Shown in pieces: positions 12,025 through 24,291 of a stretch of 64,000 nt of DNA. The stretch is from Leucaena leucocephala (lineage: Eukaryota; Streptophyta; Magnoliopsida; Fabales; Fabaceae), in assembly GCA_037074615.1 (NCBI GenBank), contig CM073557.1, forward strand, positions 15,082,501 through 15,146,500, written 5' to 3'. Both the position numbers and the translations under genes were made by a program. The notes beneath the pieces are model-generated. The model did not search any database. It saw only the letters and a list, made by a program, of their open reading frames with translations, and was not told the DNA's origin. The stretch's first letter is position 1; every line of letters starts with the position of its first letter.

Positions 12025-15000
12025 GTTTAAGCAGGCATATTTGAGTTCATATTTATATCATCATCTACTCCCCTTGCTACTATTCCATCACTAGAATGTT
12101 TACTCGATAAAGAGTTAGACTAATTTCTTGATTCTCCAACTTGTTTGTTCGAATTTATAGTCAAATCACTCAAACTTCTTTCAATGCCTTCCTCACAGCT
12201 CCTCCATATTAATTGAATCCAAACTCGATTCAGTGTGAATAATTGAATTGGAGTTGGATTAATGTTAGCTTTCCAAACTCAACCTGAATCCATTACCCAG
12301 TCAAATAATGTCGATATGCTGTTCATTTGAACAAAACCGGAATGTGAGCTTCTGATTTGAATCCTGTAATCACTTCATTTAATTGAATTGCTAGTGTATG
12401 AAGTGAGGATTGACTCCATGGATTTATAAGGCCGAAGAGAATGGATCAAAAAATAATGTGATAGGAAGGGATCGTATTCCCATTTAGTTGAAGGCGTAGT
12501 AGGTAGTTTAAGCAGGCATATTTGAGTTCATATTTATATCATCATCTGCTCCCCTTGCTCCTATTCCATCACTAGACTGTTTACTCGATAAAGAGTTAGA
12601 CTAATTTCTTGATTCTCCAACTTGTTTATTCGAATTTATAGTCGAATCATTCAAACTTCTTCCAATGCCTTCCTCACAGCTCCTCCATATTAATTGAATC
12701 CAAACTCGATTCAGTGTGAATAATTGAATTGGAGTTGGATTAATGTTAGCTTTCCAAACTCAACTTGAATCCATTACCGAGTTAAATAACGTCGATATGC
12801 TGTTTGATTGAACAAAACCGGAATGTGAGCTTCTGATTTGAATCCTGTAATCACTTCATTTAATTGAATTGCTAGTGTATGAAGTGAGGATTGACTCGAT
12901 GGATTTATAAGGCCGAAGACAATGCATCAAAGAATGATGTGATAGGAAGGGATCGCATTCCCATTTAGTTGAAGGCGTAGTGGGTAGTTTAAGGAGGCAT
13001 ATTTGAGTTCATATTTATATCATCATCTGCTCCCCTTGCTACTATTCCATCACTAGACTGTTTACTCGATAAAGAGTTAGACTAATTTCTTGATTCTCCA
13101 ACTTTTTTATTCGAATTTATAGTCGAATCATTCAAACTTCTTCCAATGCCTTCCTCACAGCTCCTCCATATTAATTGAATCCAAACTCGATTCAGTGTGA
13201 ATAATTGAATTGGAGTTGGATTAATGTGAGCTTTCCAAACTCAACCTGAATCCATTACCGAGTCAAATAATGTCGATACGCTGTTCGCTTGAACAAAACC
13301 GGAATGTGAGCTTCTGATTTGAATCCTGTAATCACTTCATTTAATTGAATTGCTAGTGTATGAAGTGAGGATTGACTCGATGGATTTATAAGGCCGAAGA
13401 CAATGCATCAAAGAATGATGTGATAGGAAGGGATCGTATTCCCATTTAGTTGAAGGCGTAGTGGGTAGTTTAAGCAGGCATATTTGAGTTCATATTTATA
13501 TCATCATCTACTCCCCTTGCTACTATTCCATCACTAGAATGTTTACTCGATAAAGAGTTAGACTAATTTCTTGATTCTCCAACTTGTTTGTTCGAATTTA
13601 TAGTCGAATCATTCAAACTTCTTCCAATGCCTTCCTCACAGCTCCTCCATATTAATTGAATCCAAACTCGATTCAGTGTGAATAATTGAATTGGAGTTGG
13701 ATTAATGTTAGCTTTCCAAACTCAACTTGAATCCATTACCGAGTTAAATAACATCGATATGCTGTTTGATTGAACAAAACCGGAATGTGAGCTTCTGATT
13801 TGAATCCTGTAATCACTTCATTTAATTGAATTGCTAGTGTATGAAGTGAGGATTGACTCCATGGATTTACAAGGCCGAAGAGAATGGATCAAAGAATAAT
13901 GTGATAGGAAGGGATCGTATTCCCATTTAGTTGAAGGCGTAGTAGGTAGTTTAAGCAGGCATATTTGAGTTCATATTTATATCATCATCTGCTCCCCTTG
14001 CTCCTATTCCATCACTAGACTGTTTACTCGATAAAGAGTTAGACTAATTTCTTGGTTCTCCAACTTGTTTATTCGAATTTATAGTCGAATCATTCAAACT
14101 TCTTCCAATGCCTTCCTCACAGCTCCTCCATATTAATTGAATCCAAACTCGATTCAGTGTGAATAATTGAATTGGAGTTGGATTAATGCTAGCTTTCCAA
14201 ACTCAACTTGAATCCATTACCGAGTCAAATAATGTCGATATGCTGTTCGATTGAACAATACCGGAATGTGAGCTTCTGATTTGAATCCTGTAATCACTTC
14301 ATTTAATTGAATTGCTAGTGTATGAAGTGAGGATTGACTCCATGGATTTACAAGGCCGAAGAGAATGGATCAAAGAATATTGTGATAGGAAGGGATCGTA
14401 TTCCCATTTAGTTGAAGGCGTAGTAGGTAGTTTAAGCAGGCATATTTGAGTTCATATTTATATCATCATCTGCTCCCCTTGCTCCTATTCCATCACTAGA
14501 CTGTTTACTCGATAAAGAGTTAGACTAATTTCTTGGTTCTCCAACTTGTTTATTCGAATTTATAGTCGAATCATTCAAACTTCTTCCAATGCCTTCCTCA
14601 CAGCTCCTCCATATTAATTGAATCCAAACTCGATTCAGTGTGAATAATTGAATTGGAGTTGGATTAATGCTAGCTTTCCAAACTCAACCTGAATCCATTA
14701 CCGAGTAAAATAATGTCGATATGCTGTTCGATTGAACAAAACCGGAATGTGAGCTTCTGATTTGAATCCTGTAATCACTTCATTTAATTGAATTGCTAGT
14801 GTATGAAGTGAGGATTGACTCGATGGATTTATAAGGCCGAAGACAATGCATCAAAGAATGATGTGATAGGAAGGGATGGCATTCCCATTTAGTTGAAGGC
14901 GTAGTGGGTAGTTTAAGGAGGCATATTTGTGTTCATATTTATATCATCATCGGCTCCCCTTGCTACTATTCCATCACTAGACTGTTTACTCGATAAAGAG

Positions 15001-15053
15001 TTAGACTAATTTCTTGATTCTCCAACTTGTTTATTCGAATTTATAGTCGAATC
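11687..15053. repeat. 7-monomer (3367-bp) HOR, copy 1
   Basis: This is the first copy of a seven-monomer tandem duplication. Rare bases here reappear exactly 3367 bp downstream. They are TTCGGATTTG, the six-T run in CAACTTTTTTATT near 13100 (copied near 16470), AACATCG near 13749 (copied at 17116), ACAATACCGG near 14265 (copied near 17624) and GAGTAAAATAATG near 14704 (copied near 18071). The identity runs from 11687 to 15187 against 15054 to 18554, with no difference seen by eye over 3501 bp. Exact breakpoints within identical sequence cannot be assigned. Confidence 0.88.
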
Positions 15054-18000
15054 ATTCAAACTTCTTCCAATGCCTTCCTCACAGCTCCTCCATATTAATT
15101 GAATCCAAACTCGATTCAGTGTGAATAATTGAATTGGAGTTGGATTAATGTTAGCTTTCCAAACTCAACTTGAATCCATTACCGAGTCAAATAATGTCGA
15201 TATGCTGTTCGCTTGAACAAAACCGGAATGTTAGCTTCGGATTTGAATCCTGTAATCACTTCATTTAATTGAATTGCTAGTGTATGAAGTGGGGATTGAC
15301 TCAATGGATTTATAAGGCCGAAGAGAATGGATCAAAGAATATTGTGATAGGAAGGGATCGTATTCCCATTTAGTTGAAGGCGTAGTGGGTAGTTTAAGCA
15401 GGCATATTTGAGTTCATATTTATATCATCATCTACTCCCCTTGCTACTATTCCATCACTAGAATGTTTACTCGATAAAGAGTTAGACTAATTTCTTGATT
15501 CTCCAACTTGTTTGTTCGAATTTATAGTCAAATCACTCAAACTTCTTTCAATGCCTTCCTCACAGCTCCTCCATATTAATTGAATCCAAACTCGATTCAG
15601 TGTGAATAATTGAATTGGAGTTGGATTAATGTTAGCTTTCCAAACTCAACCTGAATCCATTACCCAGTCAAATAATGTCGATATGCTGTTCATTTGAACA
15701 AAACCGGAATGTGAGCTTCTGATTTGAATCCTGTAATCACTTCATTTAATTGAATTGCTAGTGTATGAAGTGAGGATTGACTCCATGGATTTATAAGGCC
15801 GAAGAGAATGGATCAAAAAATAATGTGATAGGAAGGGATCGTATTCCCATTTAGTTGAAGGCGTAGTAGGTAGTTTAAGCAGGCATATTTGAGTTCATAT
15901 TTATATCATCATCTGCTCCCCTTGCTCCTATTCCATCACTAGACTGTTTACTCGATAAAGAGTTAGACTAATTTCTTGATTCTCCAACTTGTTTATTCGA
16001 ATTTATAGTCGAATCATTCAAACTTCTTCCAATGCCTTCCTCACAGCTCCTCCATATTAATTGAATCCAAACTCGATTCAGTGTGAATAATTGAATTGGA
16101 GTTGGATTAATGTTAGCTTTCCAAACTCAACTTGAATCCATTACCGAGTTAAATAACGTCGATATGCTGTTTGATTGAACAAAACCGGAATGTGAGCTTC
16201 TGATTTGAATCCTGTAATCACTTCATTTAATTGAATTGCTAGTGTATGAAGTGAGGATTGACTCGATGGATTTATAAGGCCGAAGACAATGCATCAAAGA
16301 ATGATGTGATAGGAAGGGATCGCATTCCCATTTAGTTGAAGGCGTAGTGGGTAGTTTAAGGAGGCATATTTGAGTTCATATTTATATCATCATCTGCTCC
16401 CCTTGCTACTATTCCATCACTAGACTGTTTACTCGATAAAGAGTTAGACTAATTTCTTGATTCTCCAACTTTTTTATTCGAATTTATAGTCGAATCATTC
16501 AAACTTCTTCCAATGCCTTCCTCACAGCTCCTCCATATTAATTGAATCCAAACTCGATTCAGTGTGAATAATTGAATTGGAGTTGGATTAATGTGAGCTT
16601 TCCAAACTCAACCTGAATCCATTACCGAGTCAAATAATGTCGATACGCTGTTCGCTTGAACAAAACCGGAATGTGAGCTTCTGATTTGAATCCTGTAATC
16701 ACTTCATTTAATTGAATTGCTAGTGTATGAAGTGAGGATTGACTCGATGGATTTATAAGGCCGAAGACAATGCATCAAAGAATGATGTGATAGGAAGGGA
16801 TCGTATTCCCATTTAGTTGAAGGCGTAGTGGGTAGTTTAAGCAGGCATATTTGAGTTCATATTTATATCATCATCTACTCCCCTTGCTACTATTCCATCA
16901 CTAGAATGTTTACTCGATAAAGAGTTAGACTAATTTCTTGATTCTCCAACTTGTTTGTTCGAATTTATAGTCGAATCATTCAAACTTCTTCCAATGCCTT
17001 CCTCACAGCTCCTCCATATTAATTGAATCCAAACTCGATTCAGTGTGAATAATTGAATTGGAGTTGGATTAATGTTAGCTTTCCAAACTCAACTTGAATC
17101 CATTACCGAGTTAAATAACATCGATATGCTGTTTGATTGAACAAAACCGGAATGTGAGCTTCTGATTTGAATCCTGTAATCACTTCATTTAATTGAATTG
17201 CTAGTGTATGAAGTGAGGATTGACTCCATGGATTTACAAGGCCGAAGAGAATGGATCAAAGAATAATGTGATAGGAAGGGATCGTATTCCCATTTAGTTG
17301 AAGGCGTAGTAGGTAGTTTAAGCAGGCATATTTGAGTTCATATTTATATCATCATCTGCTCCCCTTGCTCCTATTCCATCACTAGACTGTTTACTCGATA
17401 AAGAGTTAGACTAATTTCTTGGTTCTCCAACTTGTTTATTCGAATTTATAGTCGAATCATTCAAACTTCTTCCAATGCCTTCCTCACAGCTCCTCCATAT
17501 TAATTGAATCCAAACTCGATTCAGTGTGAATAATTGAATTGGAGTTGGATTAATGCTAGCTTTCCAAACTCAACTTGAATCCATTACCGAGTCAAATAAT
17601 GTCGATATGCTGTTCGATTGAACAATACCGGAATGTGAGCTTCTGATTTGAATCCTGTAATCACTTCATTTAATTGAATTGCTAGTGTATGAAGTGAGGA
17701 TTGACTCCATGGATTTACAAGGCCGAAGAGAATGGATCAAAGAATATTGTGATAGGAAGGGATCGTATTCCCATTTAGTTGAAGGCGTAGTAGGTAGTTT
17801 AAGCAGGCATATTTGAGTTCATATTTATATCATCATCTGCTCCCCTTGCTCCTATTCCATCACTAGACTGTTTACTCGATAAAGAGTTAGACTAATTTCT
17901 TGGTTCTCCAACTTGTTTATTCGAATTTATAGTCGAATCATTCAAACTTCTTCCAATGCCTTCCTCACAGCTCCTCCATATTAATTGAATCCAAACTCGA

Positions 18001-18420
18001 TTCAGTGTGAATAATTGAATTGGAGTTGGATTAATGCTAGCTTTCCAAACTCAACCTGAATCCATTACCGAGTAAAATAATGTCGATATGCTGTTCGATT
18101 GAACAAAACCGGAATGTGAGCTTCTGATTTGAATCCTGTAATCACTTCATTTAATTGAATTGCTAGTGTATGAAGTGAGGATTGACTCGATGGATTTATA
18201 AGGCCGAAGACAATGCATCAAAGAATGATGTGATAGGAAGGGATGGCATTCCCATTTAGTTGAAGGCGTAGTGGGTAGTTTAAGGAGGCATATTTGTGTT
18301 CATATTTATATCATCATCGGCTCCCCTTGCTACTATTCCATCACTAGACTGTTTACTCGATAAAGAGTTAGACTAATTTCTTGATTCTCCAACTTGTTTA
18401 TTCGAATTTATAGTCGAATC
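15054..18420. repeat. 7-monomer (3367-bp) HOR, copy 2
   Basis: This is the second copy of the 3367-bp block, offset by exactly seven monomers. It contains the same rare markers: the six-T run near 16470, AACATCG at about 17118, ACAATACCGG near 17624, and CTTGGTTCTCC monomers at 17316 and 17797. Identity to copy 1 ends at 18555, where T (GAGTTAAATAACG) replaces C (GAGTCAAATAATG). Seven monomers that differ from one another yet match their counterparts exactly point to one recent block duplication, not general homogenisation. Confidence 0.88.
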
Positions 18421-20112
18421 ATTCAAACTTCTTCCAATGCCTTCCTCACAGCTCCTCCATATTAATTGAATCCAAACTCGATTCAGTGTGAATAATTGAA
18501 TTGGAGTTGGATTAATGTTAGCTTTCCAAACTCAACTTGAATCCATTACCGAGTTAAATAACGTCGATATGCTGTTTGATTGAACAAAACCAGAATGTGA
18601 GCTTCTGATTTGAATCCTGTAATCACTTCATTTAATTGAATTGCTAGTGTATGAAGTGAGGATTGACTCGATGGATTTATAAGGCCGAAGACAATGCATC
18701 AAAGAATGATGTGATAGGAAGGGATCGCATTCCCATTTAGTTGAAGGCGTAGTGGGTAGTTTAAGGAGGCATATTTGAGTTCATATTTATATCATCATCT
18801 GCTCCCCTTGCTACTATTCCATCACTAGACTGTTTACTCGATAAAGAGTTAGACTAATTTCTTGATTCTCCAACTTTTTTATTCGAATTTATAGTCGAAT
18901 CATTCAAACTTCTTCCAATGCCTTCCTCACAGCTCCTCCATATTAATTGAATCCAAACTCGATTCAGTGTGAATAATTGAATTGGAGTTGGATTAATGTG
19001 AGCTTTCCAAACTCAACCTGAATCCATTACCGAGTCAAATAATGTCGATACGCTGTTCGCTTGAACAAAACCGGAATGTGAGCTTCTGATTTGAATCCTG
19101 TAATCACTTCATTTAATTGAATTGCTAGTGTATGAAGTGAGGATTGACTCGATGGATTTATAAGGCCGAAGACAATGCATCAAAGAATGATGTGATAGGA
19201 AGGGATCGTATTCCCATTTAGTTGAAGGCGTAGTGGGTAGTTTAAGCAGGCATATTTGAGTTCATATTTATATCATCATCTACTCCCCTTGCTACTATTC
19301 CATCACTAGAATGTTTACTCGATAAAGAGTTAGACTAATTTCTTGATTCTCCAACTTGTTTGTTCGAATTTATAGTCGAATCATTCAAACTTCTTCCAAT
19401 GCCTTCCTCACAGCTCCTCCATATTAATTGAATCCAAACTCGATTCAGTGTGAATAATTGAATTGGAGTTGGATTAATGTTAGCTTTCCAAACTCAACTT
19501 GAATCCATTACCGAGTTAAATAACGTCGATATGCTGTTTGATTGAACAAAACCGGAATGTGAGCTTCTGATTTGAATCCTGTAATCACTTCATTTAATTG
19601 AATTGCTAGTGTATGAAGTGAGGATTGACTCCATGGATTTACAAGGCCGAAGAGAATGGATCAAAGAATAATGTGATAGGAAGGGATCGTATTCCCATTT
19701 AGTTGAAGGCGTAGTAGGTAGTTTAAGCAGGCATATTTGAGTTCATATTTATATCATCATCTGCTCCCCTTGCTCCTATTCCATCACTAGACTGTTTACT
19801 CGATAAAGAGTTAGACTAATTTCTTGGTTCTCCAACTTGTTTATTCGAATTTATAGTCGAATCATTCAAACTTCTTCCAATGCCTTCCTCACAGCTCCTC
19901 CATATTAATTGAATCCAAACTCGATTCAGTGTGAATAATTGAATTGGAGTTGGATTAATGCTAGCTTTCCAAACTCAACTTGAATCCATTACCGAGTCAA
20001 ATAATGTCGATATGCTGTTCGATTGAACAAAACCGGAATGTGAGCTTCTGATTTGAATCCTGTAATCACTTCATTTAATTGAATTGCTAGTGTATGAAGT
20101 GAGGATTGACTC
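18333..20112. repeat. Partial third copy of the 7-mer block (offset 2405 bp)
   Basis: This stretch matches 15928-17707 at an offset of five monomers, including the six-T run near 18880. I count three differences: A for G at 18592 (ACCAGAATG), G for A at 19525 (the older AACGTCG form), and A for T at 20031. It diverges from 20113, where TCGATGG replaces TCCATGG. Because it has the ancestral-looking bases at 19525 and 20031, it may derive from a sister of the duplicated block. Confidence 0.82.
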
Positions 20113-23100
20113 GATGGATTTATAAGGCCGAAGACAATGCATCAAAGAATGATGTGATAGGAAGGGATGGCATTCCCATTTAGTTGAAGGCGTAGTGGGT
20201 AGTTTAAGCAGGCATATTTGAGTTCATATTTATATCATCATCTACTCCCCTTGCTACTATTCCATCACTAGAATGTTTACTCGATAAAGAGTTAGACTAA
20301 TTTCTTGATTCTCCAACTTGTTTATTCGAATTTATAGTCGAATCATTCAAACTTCTTCCAATGCCTTCCTCACAGCTCCTCCATATTAATTGAATCCAAA
20401 CTCGATTCAGTGTGAATAATTGAATTGGAGTTGGATTAATGTTAGCTTTCCAAACTCAACTTGAATCCATTACCGAGTTAAATAACGTCGATAGGCTGTT
20501 TGATTGAACAAAACCGGAATGTGAGCTTCTGATTTGAATCCTGTAATCACTTCATTTAATTGAATTGCTAGTGTATGAAGTGAGGATTGACTCCATGGAT
20601 TTATAAGGCCGAAGACAATGCATCAAAGAATGATGTGATAGGAAGGGATCGCATTCCCATTTAGTTGAAGGCGTAGTGGGTAGTTTAAGGAGGCATATTT
20701 GAGTTCATATTTATATCATCATCTGCTCCCCTTGCTACTATTCCATCACTAGACTGTTTACTCGATAAAGAGTTAGACTAATTTCTTGATTCTCCAACTT
20801 GTTTATTCGAATTTATAGTCGAATCATTCAAACTTCTTCCAATGCCTTCCTCACAGCTCCTCCATATTAATTGAATCCAAACTCGATTCAGTGTGAATAA
20901 TTGAATTGGAGTTGGATTAATGTGAACTTTCCAAACTCAACCTGAATCCATTACCGAGTCAAATAATGTCGATACGCTGTTCGCTTGAACAAAACCGGAA
21001 TGTGAGCTTCTGATTTGAATCCTGTAATCACTTCATTTAATTGAATTGCTAGTGTATGAAGTGAGGATTGACTCGATGGATTTATAAGGCCGAAGACAAT
21101 GCATCAAAGAATGATGTGATAGGAAGGGATCGTATTCCCATTTAGTTGAAGGCGTAGTGGGTAGTTTAAGCAGGCATATTTGAGTTCATATTTATATCAT
21201 CATCTACTCCCCTTGCTACTATTCCATCACTAGAATGTTTACTCGGTAAAGAGTTAGACTAATTTCTTGATTCTCCAACTTGTTTGTTCAAATTTATAGT
21301 CAAATCATTCAAACTTCTTCCAATGCCTTCCTCACAGCTCCTCCATATTAATTGAATCCAAACTCGATTCAGTGTGAATAATTGAATTGGAGTTGGATTA
21401 ATGTTAGCTTTCCAAACTCAACCTGAATCCATTACCCAGTCAAATAATGTCGATATGCTGTTCATTTGAACAAAACCGGAATGTGAGCTTCTGATTTGAA
21501 TCCTGTAATCACTTCATTTAATTGAATTGCTAGTGTATGAAGTGAGGATTGACTCCATGGATTTACAAGGCCGAAGAGAATGGATCAAAGAATAATGTGA
21601 TAGGAAGGGATCGTATTCCCATTTAGTTGAAGGCGTAGTAGGTAGTTTAAGCAGGCATATTTGAGTTCATATTTATATCATCATCTGCTCCCCTTGCTCC
21701 TATTCCATCACTAGACTGTTTACTCGATAAAGAGTTAGACTAATTTCTTGGTTCTCCAACTTGTTTATTCGAATTTATAGTCGAATCATTCAAACTTCTT
21801 CCAATGCCTTCCTCACAGCTCCTCCATATTAATTGAATCCAAACTCGATTCAGTGTGAATAATTGAATTGGAGTTGGATTAATGTTAGCTTTCCAAACTC
21901 AACCTGAATCCATTACCGAGTCAAATAATGTCGATATGCTGTTCGATTGAACAAAACCGGAATGTGAGCTTCTGATTTGAATCCTGTAATCACTTCATTT
22001 AATTGAATTGCTAGTGTATGAAGTGAGGATTGACTCGATGGATTTATAAGGCCGAAGACAATGCATCAAAGAATGATGTGATAGGAAGGGATGGCATTCC
22101 CATTTAGTTGAAGGCGTAGTGGGTAGTTTAAGGAGGCATATTTGTGTTCATATTTATATCATCATCGGCTCCCCTTGCTACTATTCCATCACTAGACTGT
22201 TTACTCGATAAAGAGTTAGACTAATTTCTTGATTGTCCAACTTGTTTAGTCGAATTTATAGTCGAATCATTCAAACTTCTTCCAATGCCTTCCTCATAGC
22301 TCCTCCATATTAATTGAATCCAAACTCGATTCAGTGTGAATAATTGAATTGGAGTTGGATTAATGTGAGCTTTCCAAACTCAACCTGAATCCATTACCCA
22401 GACGAATAATGTCGATATGCTGTTCGCTTGAACAAAACCGGAATGTTAGCTTCTGATTTGAATCCTGTAATCACTTCATTTAATTGAATTGCTAGTGTAT
22501 GAAGTGGGGATTGACTCAATGGATTTATAAGGCCGAAGAGAATGGATCAAAGAATATTGTGATAGGAAGGGATCGTATTCCCATTTAGTTGAAGGCGTAG
22601 TGGGTAGTTTAAGCAGGCATATTTCAGTTCATATTTATATCATCATCTACTCCCCTTGCTACTATTCCATCACTAGAATGTTTACTCGATAAAGAGTTAG
22701 ACTAATTTCTTGATTCTCCAACTTGTTTGTTCGAATTTATAGTCAAATCATTCAAACTTCTTTCAATGCCTTCCTCACAGCTCCTCCATATTAATTGAAT
22801 CCAAACTCGATTCAGTGTGAATAATTGAATTGGAGTTGGATTAATGCTAGCTTTCCAAACTCAACTTGAATCCATTACCGAGTCAAATAATGTCGATATG
22901 CTGTTCGATTGAACAAAACCGGAATGTGAGCTTCTGATTTGAATCATGTAATCACTTCATTTAATTGAATTGCTAGTGTATGAAGTGAGGATTGACTCGA
23001 TGGATTTATAAGGCCGAAGACAATGCATCAAAGAATGATGTTATAGGAAGGGATGGCATTCCCATTTAGTTGAAGGCGTAGTGGGTAGTTTAAGGAGGCA

Positions 23101-24291
23101 TATTTCAGTTCATATTTATATCATCATCGGCTCCCCTTGCTACTATTCCATCACTAGAATGTTTACTCGATAAAGAGTTAGACTAATTTCTTGATTCTCC
23201 AACTTGTTTGTTCGAATTTATAGTCAAATCATTCAAACTTCTTTCAATGCCTTCCTCACAGCTCCTCCATATTAATTGAATCCAAACTCGATTCAGTGCG
23301 AATAATTGAATTGGAGTTGGATTAATGTTAGCTTTCCAAACTCAACCTGAATCCATTACCCAGTCAAATAATGTCGATATGCTGTTCATTTGAACAAAAC
23401 CGGAATGTGAGCTTCTGATTTGAATCCTGTAATCACTTCATTTAATTGAATTGCTAGTGTATGAAGTGAGGATTGACTCCATGGATTTATAAGGCCGAAG
23501 AGTATGGATCAAAGAATAATGTGATAGGAAGGGATCGTATTCCCATTTAGTTGAAGGCGTAGTAGGTAGTTTAAGCAGGCATATTTGAGTTCATATTTAT
23601 ATCATCATCTGCTCCCCTTGCTCATATTCCATCACTAGACTGTTTACTCAATAAAGAGTTAGACTAATTTCTTGATTCTCCAACTTGTTTATTCGAATTT
23701 ATAGTCGAATCATTCAAACTTCTTCCAATGCCTTCCTCACAGCTCCTCCATATTAATTGAATCCAAACTCGATTCAGTGTGAATAATTGAATTGGAGTTG
23801 GATTAATGTTAGCTTTCCAAACTCAACTTGAATCCATTACCGAGTTAAATAACGTCGATATGCTGTTTGATTGAACAAAACCGGAATGTGAGCTTCTGAT
23901 TTGAATCCTGTAATCACTTCATTTAATTGAATTGCTAGTGTATGAAGTGAGGATTGACTCGATGGATTTATAAGGCCGAAGACAATGCATCAAAGAATGA
24001 TGTGATAGGAAGGGATCGCATTCCCATTTAGTTGAAGGCGTAGTGGGTAGTTTAAGGAGGCATATTTGAGTTCATATTTATATCATCATCTGCTCCCCTT
24101 GCTACTATTCCATCACTAGACTGTTTACTCGATAAAGAGTTAGATTAATTTCTTGATTCTCCAACTTGTTTATTCGAATTTATAGTCGAATCATTCAAAC
24201 TTCTTCCAATGCCTTCCTCACAGCTCCTCCATATTAATTGAATCCAAACTCGATTCAGTGTGAATAATTGAATTGGAGTTGGATTAATGTG
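20113..24291. repeat. Mixed monomer block, no clear HOR
   Basis: This is a run of about nine monomers with heterogeneous haplotypes and many private bases. Examples are ATAGGCTG near 20493, TGAACTTTCC near 20922, CTCGGTAAAG near 21242, GATTGTCC and TTTAGTCG in the A copy at 22126, TTTCAGTTC at 22624 and 23105, GTGCGAAT near 23298, and GCTCATATT with CTCAATAAAG in the copy at 23569. The monomer at 23088 joins GGAGG and CGGCTCC with a B-type middle. Array phase is unbroken. Nothing other than satellite is present. Confidence 0.85.
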
